24,511 nt of DNA from a virus, in IMG/VR virus record IMGVR_UViG_3300022144_000138, positions 1-24,511 of that record; one strand, 5' to 3'. The notes under the pieces were generated by a model. It was not told where the DNA came from. It made no database searches and was given only the letters and a program-made list of their open reading frames with translations. Made by a program: the position numbers and the translations under genes. Shown here one piece after another: positions 5,932 to 14,112 of this stretch. The number at the start of each line of letters is the position of its first letter. The first letter of the stretch is position 1.

Positions 5932-6044
5932 CAGCGTTCTTCCTCGTCAATGGGGTCTTCGGGCCAGGTGCGGATTGCCCAGCACAGCAGCGCGACGGCG
6001 CCGAGCAGCAGCACGATGAGGGTCAGCGCGACGGGCGGGCTCAT
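5931..6044 (-). CDS. 37-aa single-span membrane peptide in lysis cassette
   Basis: A short gene with a strong membrane helix (about 4-24, PVALTLIVLLLGAVALLCWAI) and a very acidic tail (WPEDPIDEEER). The start overlaps the upstream stop as ATGA (6041-6044) and the stop overlaps the endolysin ATG as TGATG, so it fills the gap exactly, which is strong evidence that it is translated. Size and topology fit a small holin, antiholin or pinholin-type peptide with the tail in the cytoplasm; the role is inferred. Confidence 0.7.
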   Translation of the reverse strand: MSPPVALTLIVLLLGAVALLCWAIRTWPEDPIDEEER

Positions 6045-6472
6045 GCCGAACCGCCATCGGTATCGAGCACCGGCAGCGTGGCCATCATGTCGGGCGCGAG
6101 CAGCGCCTGTGCCTGCGCGATGACGGCCGACTTGGGGTTGATCCGGTGCAACTCGGAAACGACAAGCCGATAGGCAGCGTTCTGCAGCGTCACCTTCATT
6201 TCCAGGGCATGGGCTTTCGCCTCGTTCGCCTGTGCCTGTGCAGCGATGGCGTCGACCCGTTGCGACATGGCATCGATGCGCTGCTGACAGGTCAGATCGT
6301 CGCTACGCTTCTCGCCCCGCATCGCGGCCTTGGCGTCGATCGACATTTTGTTGAGCAGCGGCCACGTCTTGATGAGGGTGACGAGCACCACGGCCAGCAA
6401 CCCGTAGACGCCGACGCCGCCGACATTCAGCCCCGCGATGCCGAAGACATCCTGGCCGGTCATTTCGATCAT
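6041..6472 (-). CDS. membrane-anchored coiled-coil phage protein, 143 aa
   Basis: An N-terminal hydrophobic segment (about 14-34, GLNVGGVGVYGLLAVVLVTLI) is followed by a cytoplasmic-looking coiled coil (QQRIDAMSQRVDAIAAQAQANEAKAHALE) and a C-terminus with VIAQAQALL. The start at 6472 has GGGGGA about 7 nt upstream; an ATG three codons later is an alternative. Proteins of this plan occur near endolysins in alphaproteobacterial phages and are often labelled holin-like. A spanin-like or holin-accessory role is possible, but a true spanin pair is present downstream. Confidence 0.7.
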   Translation of the reverse strand: MIEMTGQDVFGIAGLNVGGVGVYGLLAVVLVTLIKTWPLLNKMSIDAKAAMRGEKRSDDLTCQQRIDAMSQRVDAIAAQAQANEAKAHALEMKVTLQNAAYRLVVSELHRINPKSAVIAQAQALLAPDMMATLPVLDTDGGSA

Positions 6473-6487
6473 GCTTGTTCCCCCGGT

Positions 6488-6973
6488 TTAGGTGTCGGGC
6501 AGGTCCGCTTGTGCTTGTGCGATGACCGCCGCCATCGCTGCGGCGGCCTCCTGATCGACCATGCCAAAGCCATCGCTTGCCGGTTCTTCGGGTGCAGGCA
6601 TCAATCCTGCATCGAACAGCGCCGCCAGATCATTTGCCCAGGCAATCGCCATGCCGATGCCATCGGCGGCAAGCTCGTCGATCCAGCTTTCGACATTGAG
6701 CGGAAAGCCAGGACGGCTTTGCCACATGCCGCTTTTCGCATCACGCAACAGGCCTTGCTCGCCAATCTTTAGAACCTGGCCTTGCTCATCGACGAGCGAC
6801 ACTGACACCCATGTGACCGCGCTCTGCGACGCAACGGGGATGTTGGCCTTGATTGTCGGTTCAACGCGCTTGCTGACGACGCGCACCCGCGCCCGAGGCC
6901 ACGTCGCATCGCCGGTGTCATAGCCGATTTCGTTGGGTTGCAGTCCAAGCGCCTCGGGGTTTCGTGTGATCAT
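6488..6973 (-). CDS. phage protein following the tail tip gene, 161 aa
   Basis: Soluble protein with a probable beta-rich N-terminal half (ITRNPEALGLQPNEIGYDTGDATWPRARVRV, SVSLVDEQGQVLKIGEQGLL) and a helical C-terminus that ends in AAVIAQAQADL. The start overlaps the tail tip stop by 4 nt (6970-6973). Position directly after the J-like gene suggests a tail fibre companion, tip assembly factor or fibre chaperone. The VIAQAQ motif recurs in the next protein downstream. Confidence 0.7.
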   Translation of the reverse strand: MITRNPEALGLQPNEIGYDTGDATWPRARVRVVSKRVEPTIKANIPVASQSAVTWVSVSLVDEQGQVLKIGEQGLLRDAKSGMWQSRPGFPLNVESWIDELAADGIGMAIAWANDLAALFDAGLMPAPEEPASDGFGMVDQEAAAAMAAVIAQAQADLPDT

Positions 6974-9900
6974 GGTAGCGGCAAGCCTCCCCCTCCGCCC
7001 GGATAGCCGCCACCGCCCGCGCCGCCGCCATAGCCGCCGCCCGATCCGCCATCGGATGCCGGAATTGTCACATAGCCAACGAGCCTGCGCCCCGGTGCCG
7101 CCAGATCGGCGCCGCCGGTGCGTGCTGAATAGGTGCGGCTTCCGCCTTGATAATAGGGGTCATCGTCGGTGACGGCATAGGTTACGCTCGGCGTCAGGCC
7201 TGAAACCGAGCCGCCGACGTAGCTAATCGTGCCTAGATCATCGATAACCGAATGATCGTAAATCGTGATCGTGCCGACACCGCCGCTGTTCGAGGCACCA
7301 AGCGGCGGCGTCGAATAAATCTGCTGCGCGCCCCCGCCGAAAAACTGCCCCATGTTGCGGCGATTGGCGCCATAGGTGCTGTTGCGCTGGCTATAGCCCA
7401 CCCATGGCCGCACGATCATGTGACCAAAGCCCGACGAATATCCGCTGACCGCCCAATGCGGCCAGACGAACGCAATCGGCGTGTCGATGCCTGTGCTGTA
7501 GTGCGGCACGCGATAGGGCACCGTTACTGCTGCTTGCAGATCGTACCAGCCATTACCCGGATAGGCGGCGCGGCTGAAATCGCTGGCGGGAATGACGAAT
7601 GTGTTGAGATAGTCGCCGCGACCATCGTAGACGTTGATGCGCACGCCCATGGTGCCGCTGCTGGCCATGTCGCCATCCGATCGCGCACGCCAGTTAAACC
7701 AAAGTTGCTGCTGACTGTTGAAGGCGCCGTTGACGGGAATGAGGCCCGCCGCTGTTGGCGGTGAAAAGCCACCATAGCTGTCGCCCTGGATGCGCAAGGC
7801 AAAGGGCGCTGCCTCGTAGCTCTCGGCAAACCGGGTGACGTTTGCGTCTGCGCCCCACCAAAGGCTGAGGTTGAGCGGGTCCTTGATAAGGTTCTGGCTA
7901 TCGAGATTGAGGGTCGCACCGGCCTCGATCCCGGAAAGTTTCGCGCTCTCGGTCGTATTGATATCGGCCAGCGCCACCGGGCGTCCAGACAAGGCGTTGT
8001 AAGCTGACAGCGCGTTGGCGCCCGTCACCCATGCGCCGCCGCTGCGCAGCTTGAAGACAGCGTAGAAGCCGCTGGTGTCCACCCACAGGTCACCCTCTGC
8101 GGGTGACGCAGGAGCGCTGGCTGAATAAGTGACGATGTTGCGGGTCGCGCCAGGCGTCGCGGGCTTCAAACCTTCGATCGTGATGCCATCAGCAAAGGTG
8201 ATGTCCTGTGCCAGCGATGGCGTCTTTCCAGCGATCTGGATCACGCCGCCGACCATCTGGAAAGTAACGTCGATGTAAGCCTTCGGCGGATTGTTGATAC
8301 CCGCGCCTGCCAGATACTCTGCGCCATTGCCTTCGCCGGCATTGGTCGAGCCGATCAGCACGTAGGCGTTGCGATACTCGAATCGCGGCGAGCCGAAAAC
8401 CGAACGGCTGCCGCCCATCGTGTAAATCTGATTGGAGATATCGCCGTCCAGCCGTCCGGTCTGCGGTTCGTCGAAAGTGAAAATGATGATCGGCCGGGCG
8501 TTAAACGTAGTGTTGAGGTAGGTCAGCCAGTCCTGCAAGCAGCTTCGCGCGAAGTTAAAGCCGCCAAGTGGGTAGGCCATGATCGGGTTGCCGAGCGTCT
8601 CGAAAGTGACCACGCGCCAGGTGCCGGCGGCTGCGTCGTAATCGCAGACCGAATACATGGAGGCCAGCCCGGCAATGTTGGTCTGCGTGTCTTCGTTCCA
8701 CAGCCCCATGTGCGTGATGCCGCCCGGCATATTGCCTGTGAGCTGGGTATTATAGCCGCAGGTTCGAATGCGATATGTCGTCGGCTTTCCGTCTCCGGTG
8801 ATGTTGTTCCACACAGCAGTTGTCGCCGCTGTCGCCACCGCCGTGATCCACGGCGCATTGCGCGGGTCATAGGTTGTCGGCGTTACCGGTGACACGTTGC
8901 CGGTTTCGGCATTGTCCCATTGATAGACCGCCGCATTCTCTTCGCGCAGCACGATGTCAACCGTGGCATCGATGTTGAAACGCAGCGAGCGAACCCGGAA
9001 CAGCTTGCCCGACCATGCCCGCGCCTGGCTGGTGACGGCGACGATCATGTTGCGGCGCAGATACCAGCCGCGCACGCCAATTCGACACGAGAACATGCCC
9101 TGATAAAGGCTGCGCTGTCCCACCTGCTTGGCGATCCGTTCGGCGCGCCGCACATCCTGCACCGCACCAAGTTCGAGCGTCAGCGGTCGCGGCGCTGGCG
9201 ATGTCCGGGGCACGACCACATCCGGATAGTCGGCCATGCCGAACAGCGACGGCGCATTCGGTTGCTGAAAGCGCCCGCGAACCACGGTGAACTGCTGATC
9301 CGGTGCCGGCGCAGGGTTCCAGCTAAAGCCGCCCTGAATGTCATCGTCGGTCAGCGTGATTGCTGCCGTCAGGTCGTTGACCGCGACCCGCAAGCCCAGC
9401 CGTCCGCCATCGTCGATCAACTCGGCATTCATCGCCGCGAGCAGCGTGTTGAACACGACCTCGGGTTCCTGATCGTCCGAGAAGGCCGCGCCACCTTCGT
9501 AGCGGCGATGCGACCCGCCCACCGCCAATGTCACGGCTTCATCGCAGCGTGCCGCCGCCGTAGCGAAACTGGCGAGATCGATCAGCGTCGGCGACATGCC
9601 CAGCCCGGCGCTCACTACCCCGTTGATGCGATAGCCGAGCAGATAGGCGAGCAGTTGCAGCGCGTGATTGCGCCCGCGCTCGACGCTTCCGGCGGTATAG
9701 CGCCAGGTCGTGCAATCATTGGCACGCTGCGTGCCCGACCCGCCGGCAACCGTGCTGTCCAGCGCCGGGTCATAAAGCGGCATCCCGCGCCCGATGACCG
9801 TCCAGCGCCCGGCGATGCCATTGGCGAACGGCGACGTGCTCGATGTGCTGTTGTTGCTGCGCTTGACGCGCACCTTCATCGTTGTGCAGCCGGTCATGCG

Positions 9901-10431
9901 CTGCGACGCGCCCCAGCCCGCGCCCGCATTGACGGTGTGATAGGCGCCGGCACCGCCTTCGAGGATGACTTCGACGGTCAGATAGCCGGCGTAGATGCCC
10001 TGCGCCCCGCCAGCGGATGTCCACGCCTGTTTGTCCTCGATCCAGATTTCCTCGATGCCGTCGCTGCGATGCGCCGCCAGCGCGAAGACGTAATCGATAT
10101 ACTCCTGACTGGTGCCCGATGGCTCGCCATAGCGAAGGTCGAGCGGGAAGGCGGTGCGCCCGAACACCATCTTGCGCTTGGCAGCGGGGTCGATGTTGAT
10201 CGACTTGGGGTCGAAACTGGAAACCGATGCGGCACCGGACGATTTGCCACCGGTCTTGATGGCCGAGCCTGCAATGCCGATCGCAGCCGTGGTCGCTGCA
10301 AGAGCAGCCGCCGCGCTGATCGTCGCGCCTGTTGCCGCGAAAATGCCGGCACTGATGGCCTGGCCCGCACCGGGGATGACGTTGACTGCGACTGCCGCTA
10401 CCAACAACAGCGGCTTGAGAACCTTACCCAT
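6970..10431 (-). CDS. tail tip / host specificity protein, J-like
   Basis: A 1153-residue protein, the largest of the window. The N-terminus is a hydrophobic Ala/Gly-rich segment (about 1-60) usual for J-type proteins, then a baseplate-hub-like region, and a strand-rich segment ending VDIVLREENAAVYQWD (about 485-500) that resembles Phage-tail_3 (PF13550). Residues about 545-720 carry a separate globular domain with YRIRTCGYNT at its start and NAYVLIGSTNAGEGNG near its end, possibly ILEI/FAM3-like. EGDLWVDTSG (about 780) and KLSGIEAGAT are fibre-type linkers; the last ~28 residues are Gly-rich with LPLP. I chose the start at 10431 (MGKVLKP) over an upstream in-frame codon because the earlier part is antisense-like. 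It overlaps the upstream gene by 8 nt. Confidence 0.9.
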   Translation of the reverse strand: MGKVLKPLLLVAAVAVNVIPGAGQAISAGIFAATGATISAAAALAATTAAIGIAGSAIKTGGKSSGAASVSSFDPKSINIDPAAKRKMVFGRTAFPLDLRYGEPSGTSQEYIDYVFALAAHRSDGIEEIWIEDKQAWTSAGGAQGIYAGYLTVEVILEGGAGAYHTVNAGAGWGASQRMTGCTTMKVRVKRSNNSTSSTSPFANGIAGRWTVIGRGMPLYDPALDSTVAGGSGTQRANDCTTWRYTAGSVERGRNHALQLLAYLLGYRINGVVSAGLGMSPTLIDLASFATAAARCDEAVTLAVGGSHRRYEGGAAFSDDQEPEVVFNTLLAAMNAELIDDGGRLGLRVAVNDLTAAITLTDDDIQGGFSWNPAPAPDQQFTVVRGRFQQPNAPSLFGMADYPDVVVPRTSPAPRPLTLELGAVQDVRRAERIAKQVGQRSLYQGMFSCRIGVRGWYLRRNMIVAVTSQARAWSGKLFRVRSLRFNIDATVDIVLREENAAVYQWDNAETGNVSPVTPTTYDPRNAPWITAVATAATTAVWNNITGDGKPTTYRIRTCGYNTQLTGNMPGGITHMGLWNEDTQTNIAGLASMYSVCDYDAAAGTWRVVTFETLGNPIMAYPLGGFNFARSCLQDWLTYLNTTFNARPIIIFTFDEPQTGRLDGDISNQIYTMGGSRSVFGSPRFEYRNAYVLIGSTNAGEGNGAEYLAGAGINNPPKAYIDVTFQMVGGVIQIAGKTPSLAQDITFADGITIEGLKPATPGATRNIVTYSASAPASPAEGDLWVDTSGFYAVFKLRSGGAWVTGANALSAYNALSGRPVALADINTTESAKLSGIEAGATLNLDSQNLIKDPLNLSLWWGADANVTRFAESYEAAPFALRIQGDSYGGFSPPTAAGLIPVNGAFNSQQQLWFNWRARSDGDMASSGTMGVRINVYDGRGDYLNTFVIPASDFSRAAYPGNGWYDLQAAVTVPYRVPHYSTGIDTPIAFVWPHWAVSGYSSGFGHMIVRPWVGYSQRNSTYGANRRNMGQFFGGGAQQIYSTPPLGASNSGGVGTITIYDHSVIDDLGTISYVGGSVSGLTPSVTYAVTDDDPYYQGGSRTYSARTGGADLAAPGRRLVGYVTIPASDGGSGGGYGGGAGGGGYPGGGGGLPLP

Positions 10432-10855
10432 CGGCACGACCCGCTGGCCAAGCGCGCGCAATAGCCCCCATCGCCACGAAGCCGCCCTCAGACAGCGCCA
10501 CAGGGCCACTGGCGGTCATCCATCCCAGCGCCTGCCCGTCGCTCACCACGTCGCCGCTGTGCGCCGCCAGCGGCGGGATTGCCGGCCCGAGCAACGCCGT
10601 CGCCGCATCGTCCAGCGTTTCCCAGCCCAGCCGACGCATCGCCCGAACCATCCCGCGCGGGGTACTATAACCTGCCAGCGCCGCCGGCCATATATCGACT
10701 CCCGTCACCGCCAGCACGGCACCCACAGCGGCGCGGGCACAGTCCTGTCGCCCCAGCCGATAGGTTGCAGAACACATCGCCTCGCCATGGGCGGCAAGGC
10801 GCGCCTCCCAATCGGGCACGCGAGCGAGCCGTGCCCCGGTCACCGGCCCGCTCAT
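10424..10855 (-). CDS. DUF6950-like tail assembly protein, 143 aa
   Basis: The segment DWEARLAAH followed by YRLGRQDCARAAVGAVLAVTGVD, with Asp38-Cys39, and an AGYSTPRGMVRAMRRLG element match the DUF6950 family, which is found just before J-type genes. It occupies the place of the lambda K / NlpC-P60 tail peptidase and the Cys39 position fits a papain-like nucleophile; I do not see a clear catalytic His, so activity is uncertain. Overlaps with both neighbours (10852-10855 ATGA, and 8 nt with the tail tip gene) show it is part of the tail tip set. Confidence 0.82.
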   Translation of the reverse strand: MSGPVTGARLARVPDWEARLAAHGEAMCSATYRLGRQDCARAAVGAVLAVTGVDIWPAALAGYSTPRGMVRAMRRLGWETLDDAATALLGPAIPPLAAHSGDVVSDGQALGWMTASGPVALSEGGFVAMGAIARAWPAGRADG

Positions 10856-11460
10856 CGATAATCTTCCCGGCCACGCGGATATTCAGCACCCATGATCGCC
10901 GGGGCGCTGTTGCCCTGCCCAAGCGATATGTTGGCGGAAAGGTCCCCCGCGTCATAACTGGCCTGCGCCAGATAGCTGCGCCCCGGCGCCGCCGCGATGA
11001 TGGCGCGGTAGTTCTCGATCTGCATCGTGATCGTGAATTCGCCGCCTTCGAACTGTTGCGACGGCTGCATCATATAGCCGCGATACAGCGACCGCAGTTC
11101 GGTGACCGTGCCGGCGCCATTGTGCAGCACCGCCCACACCCGGAACTGCCGGCCGGCATATTTGCTGGGGTCTTCGATGGCATTGAGCAGGCCGGGTGAA
11201 CTCGGGTCCGCCGTCAGCGTCGCGGTCAACGTGTCAGTTCCACCATCATCGTGGGAGACGGTGCCGAGCCGCAGCACATCCGTGCTCATGTTATCGAAGG
11301 TATAGCCGGCGCAGTCGCCATCGCTGTCGGTCAACCCGCCCGGCACGGTCAACGGCATTGGCGCATAGGCGACGCGCAACGGCAAATCGACGAAATCGGC
11401 AAAGATCAGCAGCCCGGCGACGACGTTGCCGGCTGAAAGACTGCCATCGGCGAGCGCCAT
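10852..11460 (-). CDS. minor tail protein, lambda L-like position, 202 aa
   Basis: A beta-rich protein (LPLRVAYAPMPLTVPGG, LRLGTVSHDDGGTDTLTATL, EFTITMQIENYRAIIAAAPG) ending with a segment SYLAQASYDAGDLSANISLG. The place between the Dit-like and peptidase-like genes and the 'IENYRAI...R-Y' element resemble DUF2163/DUF1833-type minor tail proteins, though I cannot assign one. The start at 11460 (MALADGSLSAGN) overlaps the upstream TAA by one base (TAATG). It probably forms part of the tail tip ring. Confidence 0.8.
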   Translation of the reverse strand: MALADGSLSAGNVVAGLLIFADFVDLPLRVAYAPMPLTVPGGLTDSDGDCAGYTFDNMSTDVLRLGTVSHDDGGTDTLTATLTADPSSPGLLNAIEDPSKYAGRQFRVWAVLHNGAGTVTELRSLYRGYMMQPSQQFEGGEFTITMQIENYRAIIAAAPGRSYLAQASYDAGDLSANISLGQGNSAPAIMGAEYPRGREDYR

Positions 11461-12080
11461 TAGAAGCCCTCCTCGGCGACAAAATCGCCGGGCTGATAGA
11501 TCGTGCCGGGGGTTGCTTCCCATGCCAGCGGGTCGCGCATCCGAACCGTGCAAACCGGGTTTGAAAGCGCGACGCCATCGTTGTCGGCAGGAGACTTGCG
11601 CAGCGGTGTCGTCAACGTCGCCGTGCCATTGCCCGCACCATCGGCGACGAGGTTGGCGCCAAGCACGATCGGCTGCCAGAAATCACCGGGGATCACCACC
11701 ATGATGATTTGGCCGGCGACAAGGTTGGTGACGCCGGGCGCCAGTCCTTTGAGGTTGAGCGAATAGCCAAGCTGGCCGCCGCCGTTGACCTGGCAGTCGG
11801 TTGGCCGTCCGGGAATGGTCACCTGCAACCGCTCGACCATCGATAGCCGCGCGAAACTGTCGGGCCGCTTCATCTGCGCCAGAAAGCCGCGCAGCGTCAC
11901 CATCTCATCAAGCGTGCGCGGCACCAGCCGCCCCGTTGCAAACCAGCGTTCCGCCGGGCCAAGCTGCACCGTCCGCGTGGCACCGGTCAGTTCGGAACGG
12001 TTGACCTGATAAGCGGGCGGCTGTGTCCATTTCATGCCGGCCAGACGCAGCCCTGCCGGAATCGCGATGATCGCCATCAT
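11460..12080 (-). CDS. distal tail (Dit)-like protein, 206 aa
   Basis: The first gene after the tape measure, where siphophages encode distal tail or M-type minor tail proteins. It is beta-rich: an N-terminal MKWTQPPAYQVNR segment, a GAERW-type core (LGPAERWFATGRLVPRT) and a C-terminal stretch with GDFWQPIVLGANLVADGAG and ATLTTPLRKSPADND, a pattern common in Dit-like proteins of alphaproteobacterial phages. Start ATG at 12080 overlaps the tape measure stop (12077-12080); a second ATG follows directly. Function is inferred from order and pattern. Confidence 0.8.
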   Translation of the reverse strand: MMAIIAIPAGLRLAGMKWTQPPAYQVNRSELTGATRTVQLGPAERWFATGRLVPRTLDEMVTLRGFLAQMKRPDSFARLSMVERLQVTIPGRPTDCQVNGGGQLGYSLNLKGLAPGVTNLVAGQIIMVVIPGDFWQPIVLGANLVADGAGNGTATLTTPLRKSPADNDGVALSNPVCTVRMRDPLAWEATPGTIYQPGDFVAEEGF

Positions 12081-13834
12081 GCCCCTCGTGATGTTGGAAT
12101 GCGCCCGCGCGTGGCGCTGCGAAACGTCTCGCCGGCTGCATCCCGCCCGGCCTGCGCCGATGCCGTCGCCACGCTGGTAATGAACAAGGGTGAGGGCTGC
12201 ACATCGACCGAAACCGCTACGGCCTGCCGACTGCGGTTCTCGCCGCCCGCCATGCGCGCCACCTTGCGGGTTGCATCGGCGGTCATGATCGTGCCGGCGC
12301 CGTTCGGCATGAACATCTCGGGGCCTTTCTCGCCGACGAGATAGGCTTGCCCCGGCTGCACCGGGCCACCGATGGCCTTGCCGCCGCCGAACAGCCCGCC
12401 GAGGAACGATGCCGCCGCACCGAACAATCCACCGCCCGAGCTGCTGCCGCCGTCGCCGTTGAACAGCGACTTGAGCCCGGAGGAGATCAGCTCGGCGCCG
12501 GCCGAACGCAGGCTGTTCACCAGCACGTCGCCGAGCGAGCGGCCGTAGGCGACTGCGTTGCCGAGGTCTTCGGCCAGGCTGTCCCCGAATTTCTGTGCCC
12601 GGTCGAGCAGATCAGGCGTGATGACATCGATCTTGGGAATTTCGATCGCAGTGACCTTGATGTCCTGGAGCTGCTTCCCGAAGTCGTAGCTGCTGTCGAC
12701 GATGTCCTTGAGGCCCTGCGAGATGCCACCGTCGCGGCCGAGAACGTCCTGCAGCGTGTCGAGCCCGCCCATGCGGACATCGCTGGCGCTGAGGCCCTTG
12801 TAGATGTCCTCGGGCGTCTTGCTGCCGCCGCTGCGCGACCGGGACGGCTTGCTCTTGCCAAGCACCGGGCGGTCCTCGCCGCTGCCTGTGGGGCGCGGCG
12901 TGCGATTGCCCGCGGCCTCGAAGTCCTCGGCGGCACGCAGGAACTGCCCGCGCCGGGTGACATCGGACGGGCTGAAAATCTGCGCACCGAGCGCCGGGAG
13001 GAAGCCCTGTTTCTTGCGGATGTCCGCCGTGCCGGCAAAGAAATCGCGGATGTCCCGGATGCCGGCGCCCGCCTTGCTGGCAAGCACCCCGACTGCATCG
13101 GCGAGGTAAAGGATGCTGTCGGCATTCTCCGCCACCGTCGATGCGATGTTGGCCTCCAGCACGGTCTTGACCGCCGACAGTTTGTCGGCCGCGTCATCGG
13201 CCTTCTGGATTTTGTCGTCGGAGATGACGACGCCCAATTTCTCGGCAGCCGTGGCCAGCGCATCGATGGCGCCGCGCCCGCCCGACAGCAGCGTGTCGAG
13301 TTTCTGCCCGGCCTTGCCGAACAGATCGACCTCGATCGCCGCGCGCTTCGCCGGGTCCTCGACCTTGGCCAGTCGCTCGGCGATGAGCCGGATCGCTTCG
13401 CCGGTGTCGAGCTTGGCAATCTGCGCCTGCGAAATGCCCAGCTGGCCGAACGCCGCCGTCGCCGAGGTGCTGCCCAGCTTGGCATCGCCGAGCGTCTTGG
13501 TCAGCTTGGCGAGGCCCTTGTCCATCGTCTCCTGATCGATGCCCACCTGCGTCGCCGCATAGCGAAACACCTGCAGGTCCTTCGTCGTCACGCCAAGTTG
13601 CTGCGAAACCTCGCCGAGCGAGGACGCATATTCGAGCCCGCGGTTGACGACGCCGACGACGGCATCGATCCCGATACCCGCCACGAGGCCGGCGGCGGCG
13701 CCCTTGAGCACGCCGAACGCCTTGTCGATCTGCCCGACGCCGCGGTCCGCCGCATCCGCCGCCTTCTTCATGTTCGAGATGAACGACGACGATTCGAGCG
13801 TCAGCGAGGTGTAGAGGCTGCCAACCTGTGCCAT
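12077..13834 (-). CDS. tail tape measure protein
   Basis: A 585-residue tape measure protein. The N-terminus (AQVGSLYTSLTLESSSFISNMKKA) is typical; helical, Ala-rich segments follow, with hydrophobic patches at about 40-65 (GAAAGLVAGIGIDAVVGVV) and near 465-490 (GGGLFGAAASFLGGLFGGG). The C-terminal signature PGQAYLVGEKGPEMFMPNGAG is characteristic. The start at 13834 is supported by GGGAGGC upstream and by a one-base TGATG overlap with the T chaperone stop. At about 0.15 nm per residue its length suggests a tail of roughly 85-90 nm, which is an estimate. Confidence 0.95.
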   Translation of the reverse strand: MAQVGSLYTSLTLESSSFISNMKKAADAADRGVGQIDKAFGVLKGAAAGLVAGIGIDAVVGVVNRGLEYASSLGEVSQQLGVTTKDLQVFRYAATQVGIDQETMDKGLAKLTKTLGDAKLGSTSATAAFGQLGISQAQIAKLDTGEAIRLIAERLAKVEDPAKRAAIEVDLFGKAGQKLDTLLSGGRGAIDALATAAEKLGVVISDDKIQKADDAADKLSAVKTVLEANIASTVAENADSILYLADAVGVLASKAGAGIRDIRDFFAGTADIRKKQGFLPALGAQIFSPSDVTRRGQFLRAAEDFEAAGNRTPRPTGSGEDRPVLGKSKPSRSRSGGSKTPEDIYKGLSASDVRMGGLDTLQDVLGRDGGISQGLKDIVDSSYDFGKQLQDIKVTAIEIPKIDVITPDLLDRAQKFGDSLAEDLGNAVAYGRSLGDVLVNSLRSAGAELISSGLKSLFNGDGGSSSGGGLFGAAASFLGGLFGGGKAIGGPVQPGQAYLVGEKGPEMFMPNGAGTIMTADATRKVARMAGGENRSRQAVAVSVDVQPSPLFITSVATASAQAGRDAAGETFRSATRGRIPTSRGA

Positions 13835-14112
13835 CAGCTTGCCTCCCTCATCTCGTCGTATCGATCGAACCACCCGAGCAGCTTGCTCGCCACGTCGTCA
13901 TCCTCGACCGGCGGTTCCCATGTTTTCAGGAAGTCGGCGGGCGTCGCCGGCTGCCCGCTGCTCGATGCGGCGTTGACCGCCAGCGAGGCGAGCAACCGGG
14001 CGGCGTCATCGGCGCGCGGCTGACCGAACGGTTCGACCAAGCTGTAGGCCATCCATTCGGTCAGTTCGGCCGATGACAGCACCGATTGCAGCTCGGCGAC
14101 GGTGCGCCCCAT
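13834..14112 (-). CDS. tail assembly chaperone T, made as G-T fusion
   Basis: The 92-residue frame after the ATG at 14112 carries GRTVAELQSVLSSAELTEWMAYSLVEPFG, the typical T/DUF4035-like domain of tail chaperones. The same frame is open without a stop back to 14160, where a slippery heptamer ends gene G, and the read-in part (RRFLFRLALAMGRTV) looks like natural T sequence. The genuine product is therefore probably the G-T fusion, and the ATG at 14112 may not be used at all; no good ribosome site precedes it. T recruits the tape measure protein to tail tube subunits during assembly. Confidence 0.85.
   Translation of the reverse strand: MGRTVAELQSVLSSAELTEWMAYSLVEPFGQPRADDAARLLASLAVNAASSSGQPATPADFLKTWEPPVEDDDVASKLLGWFDRYDEMREAS

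Noticed and set aside
8920-10464. A 514-codon open frame on the + strand
   Set aside because: Antisense to the tail tip gene; Arg/His-rich shadow without recognisable features.
12347-14023. A 558-codon open frame on the + strand
   Set aside because: Antisense to the tape measure and T chaperone genes; biased composition, no motif, no ribosome site.
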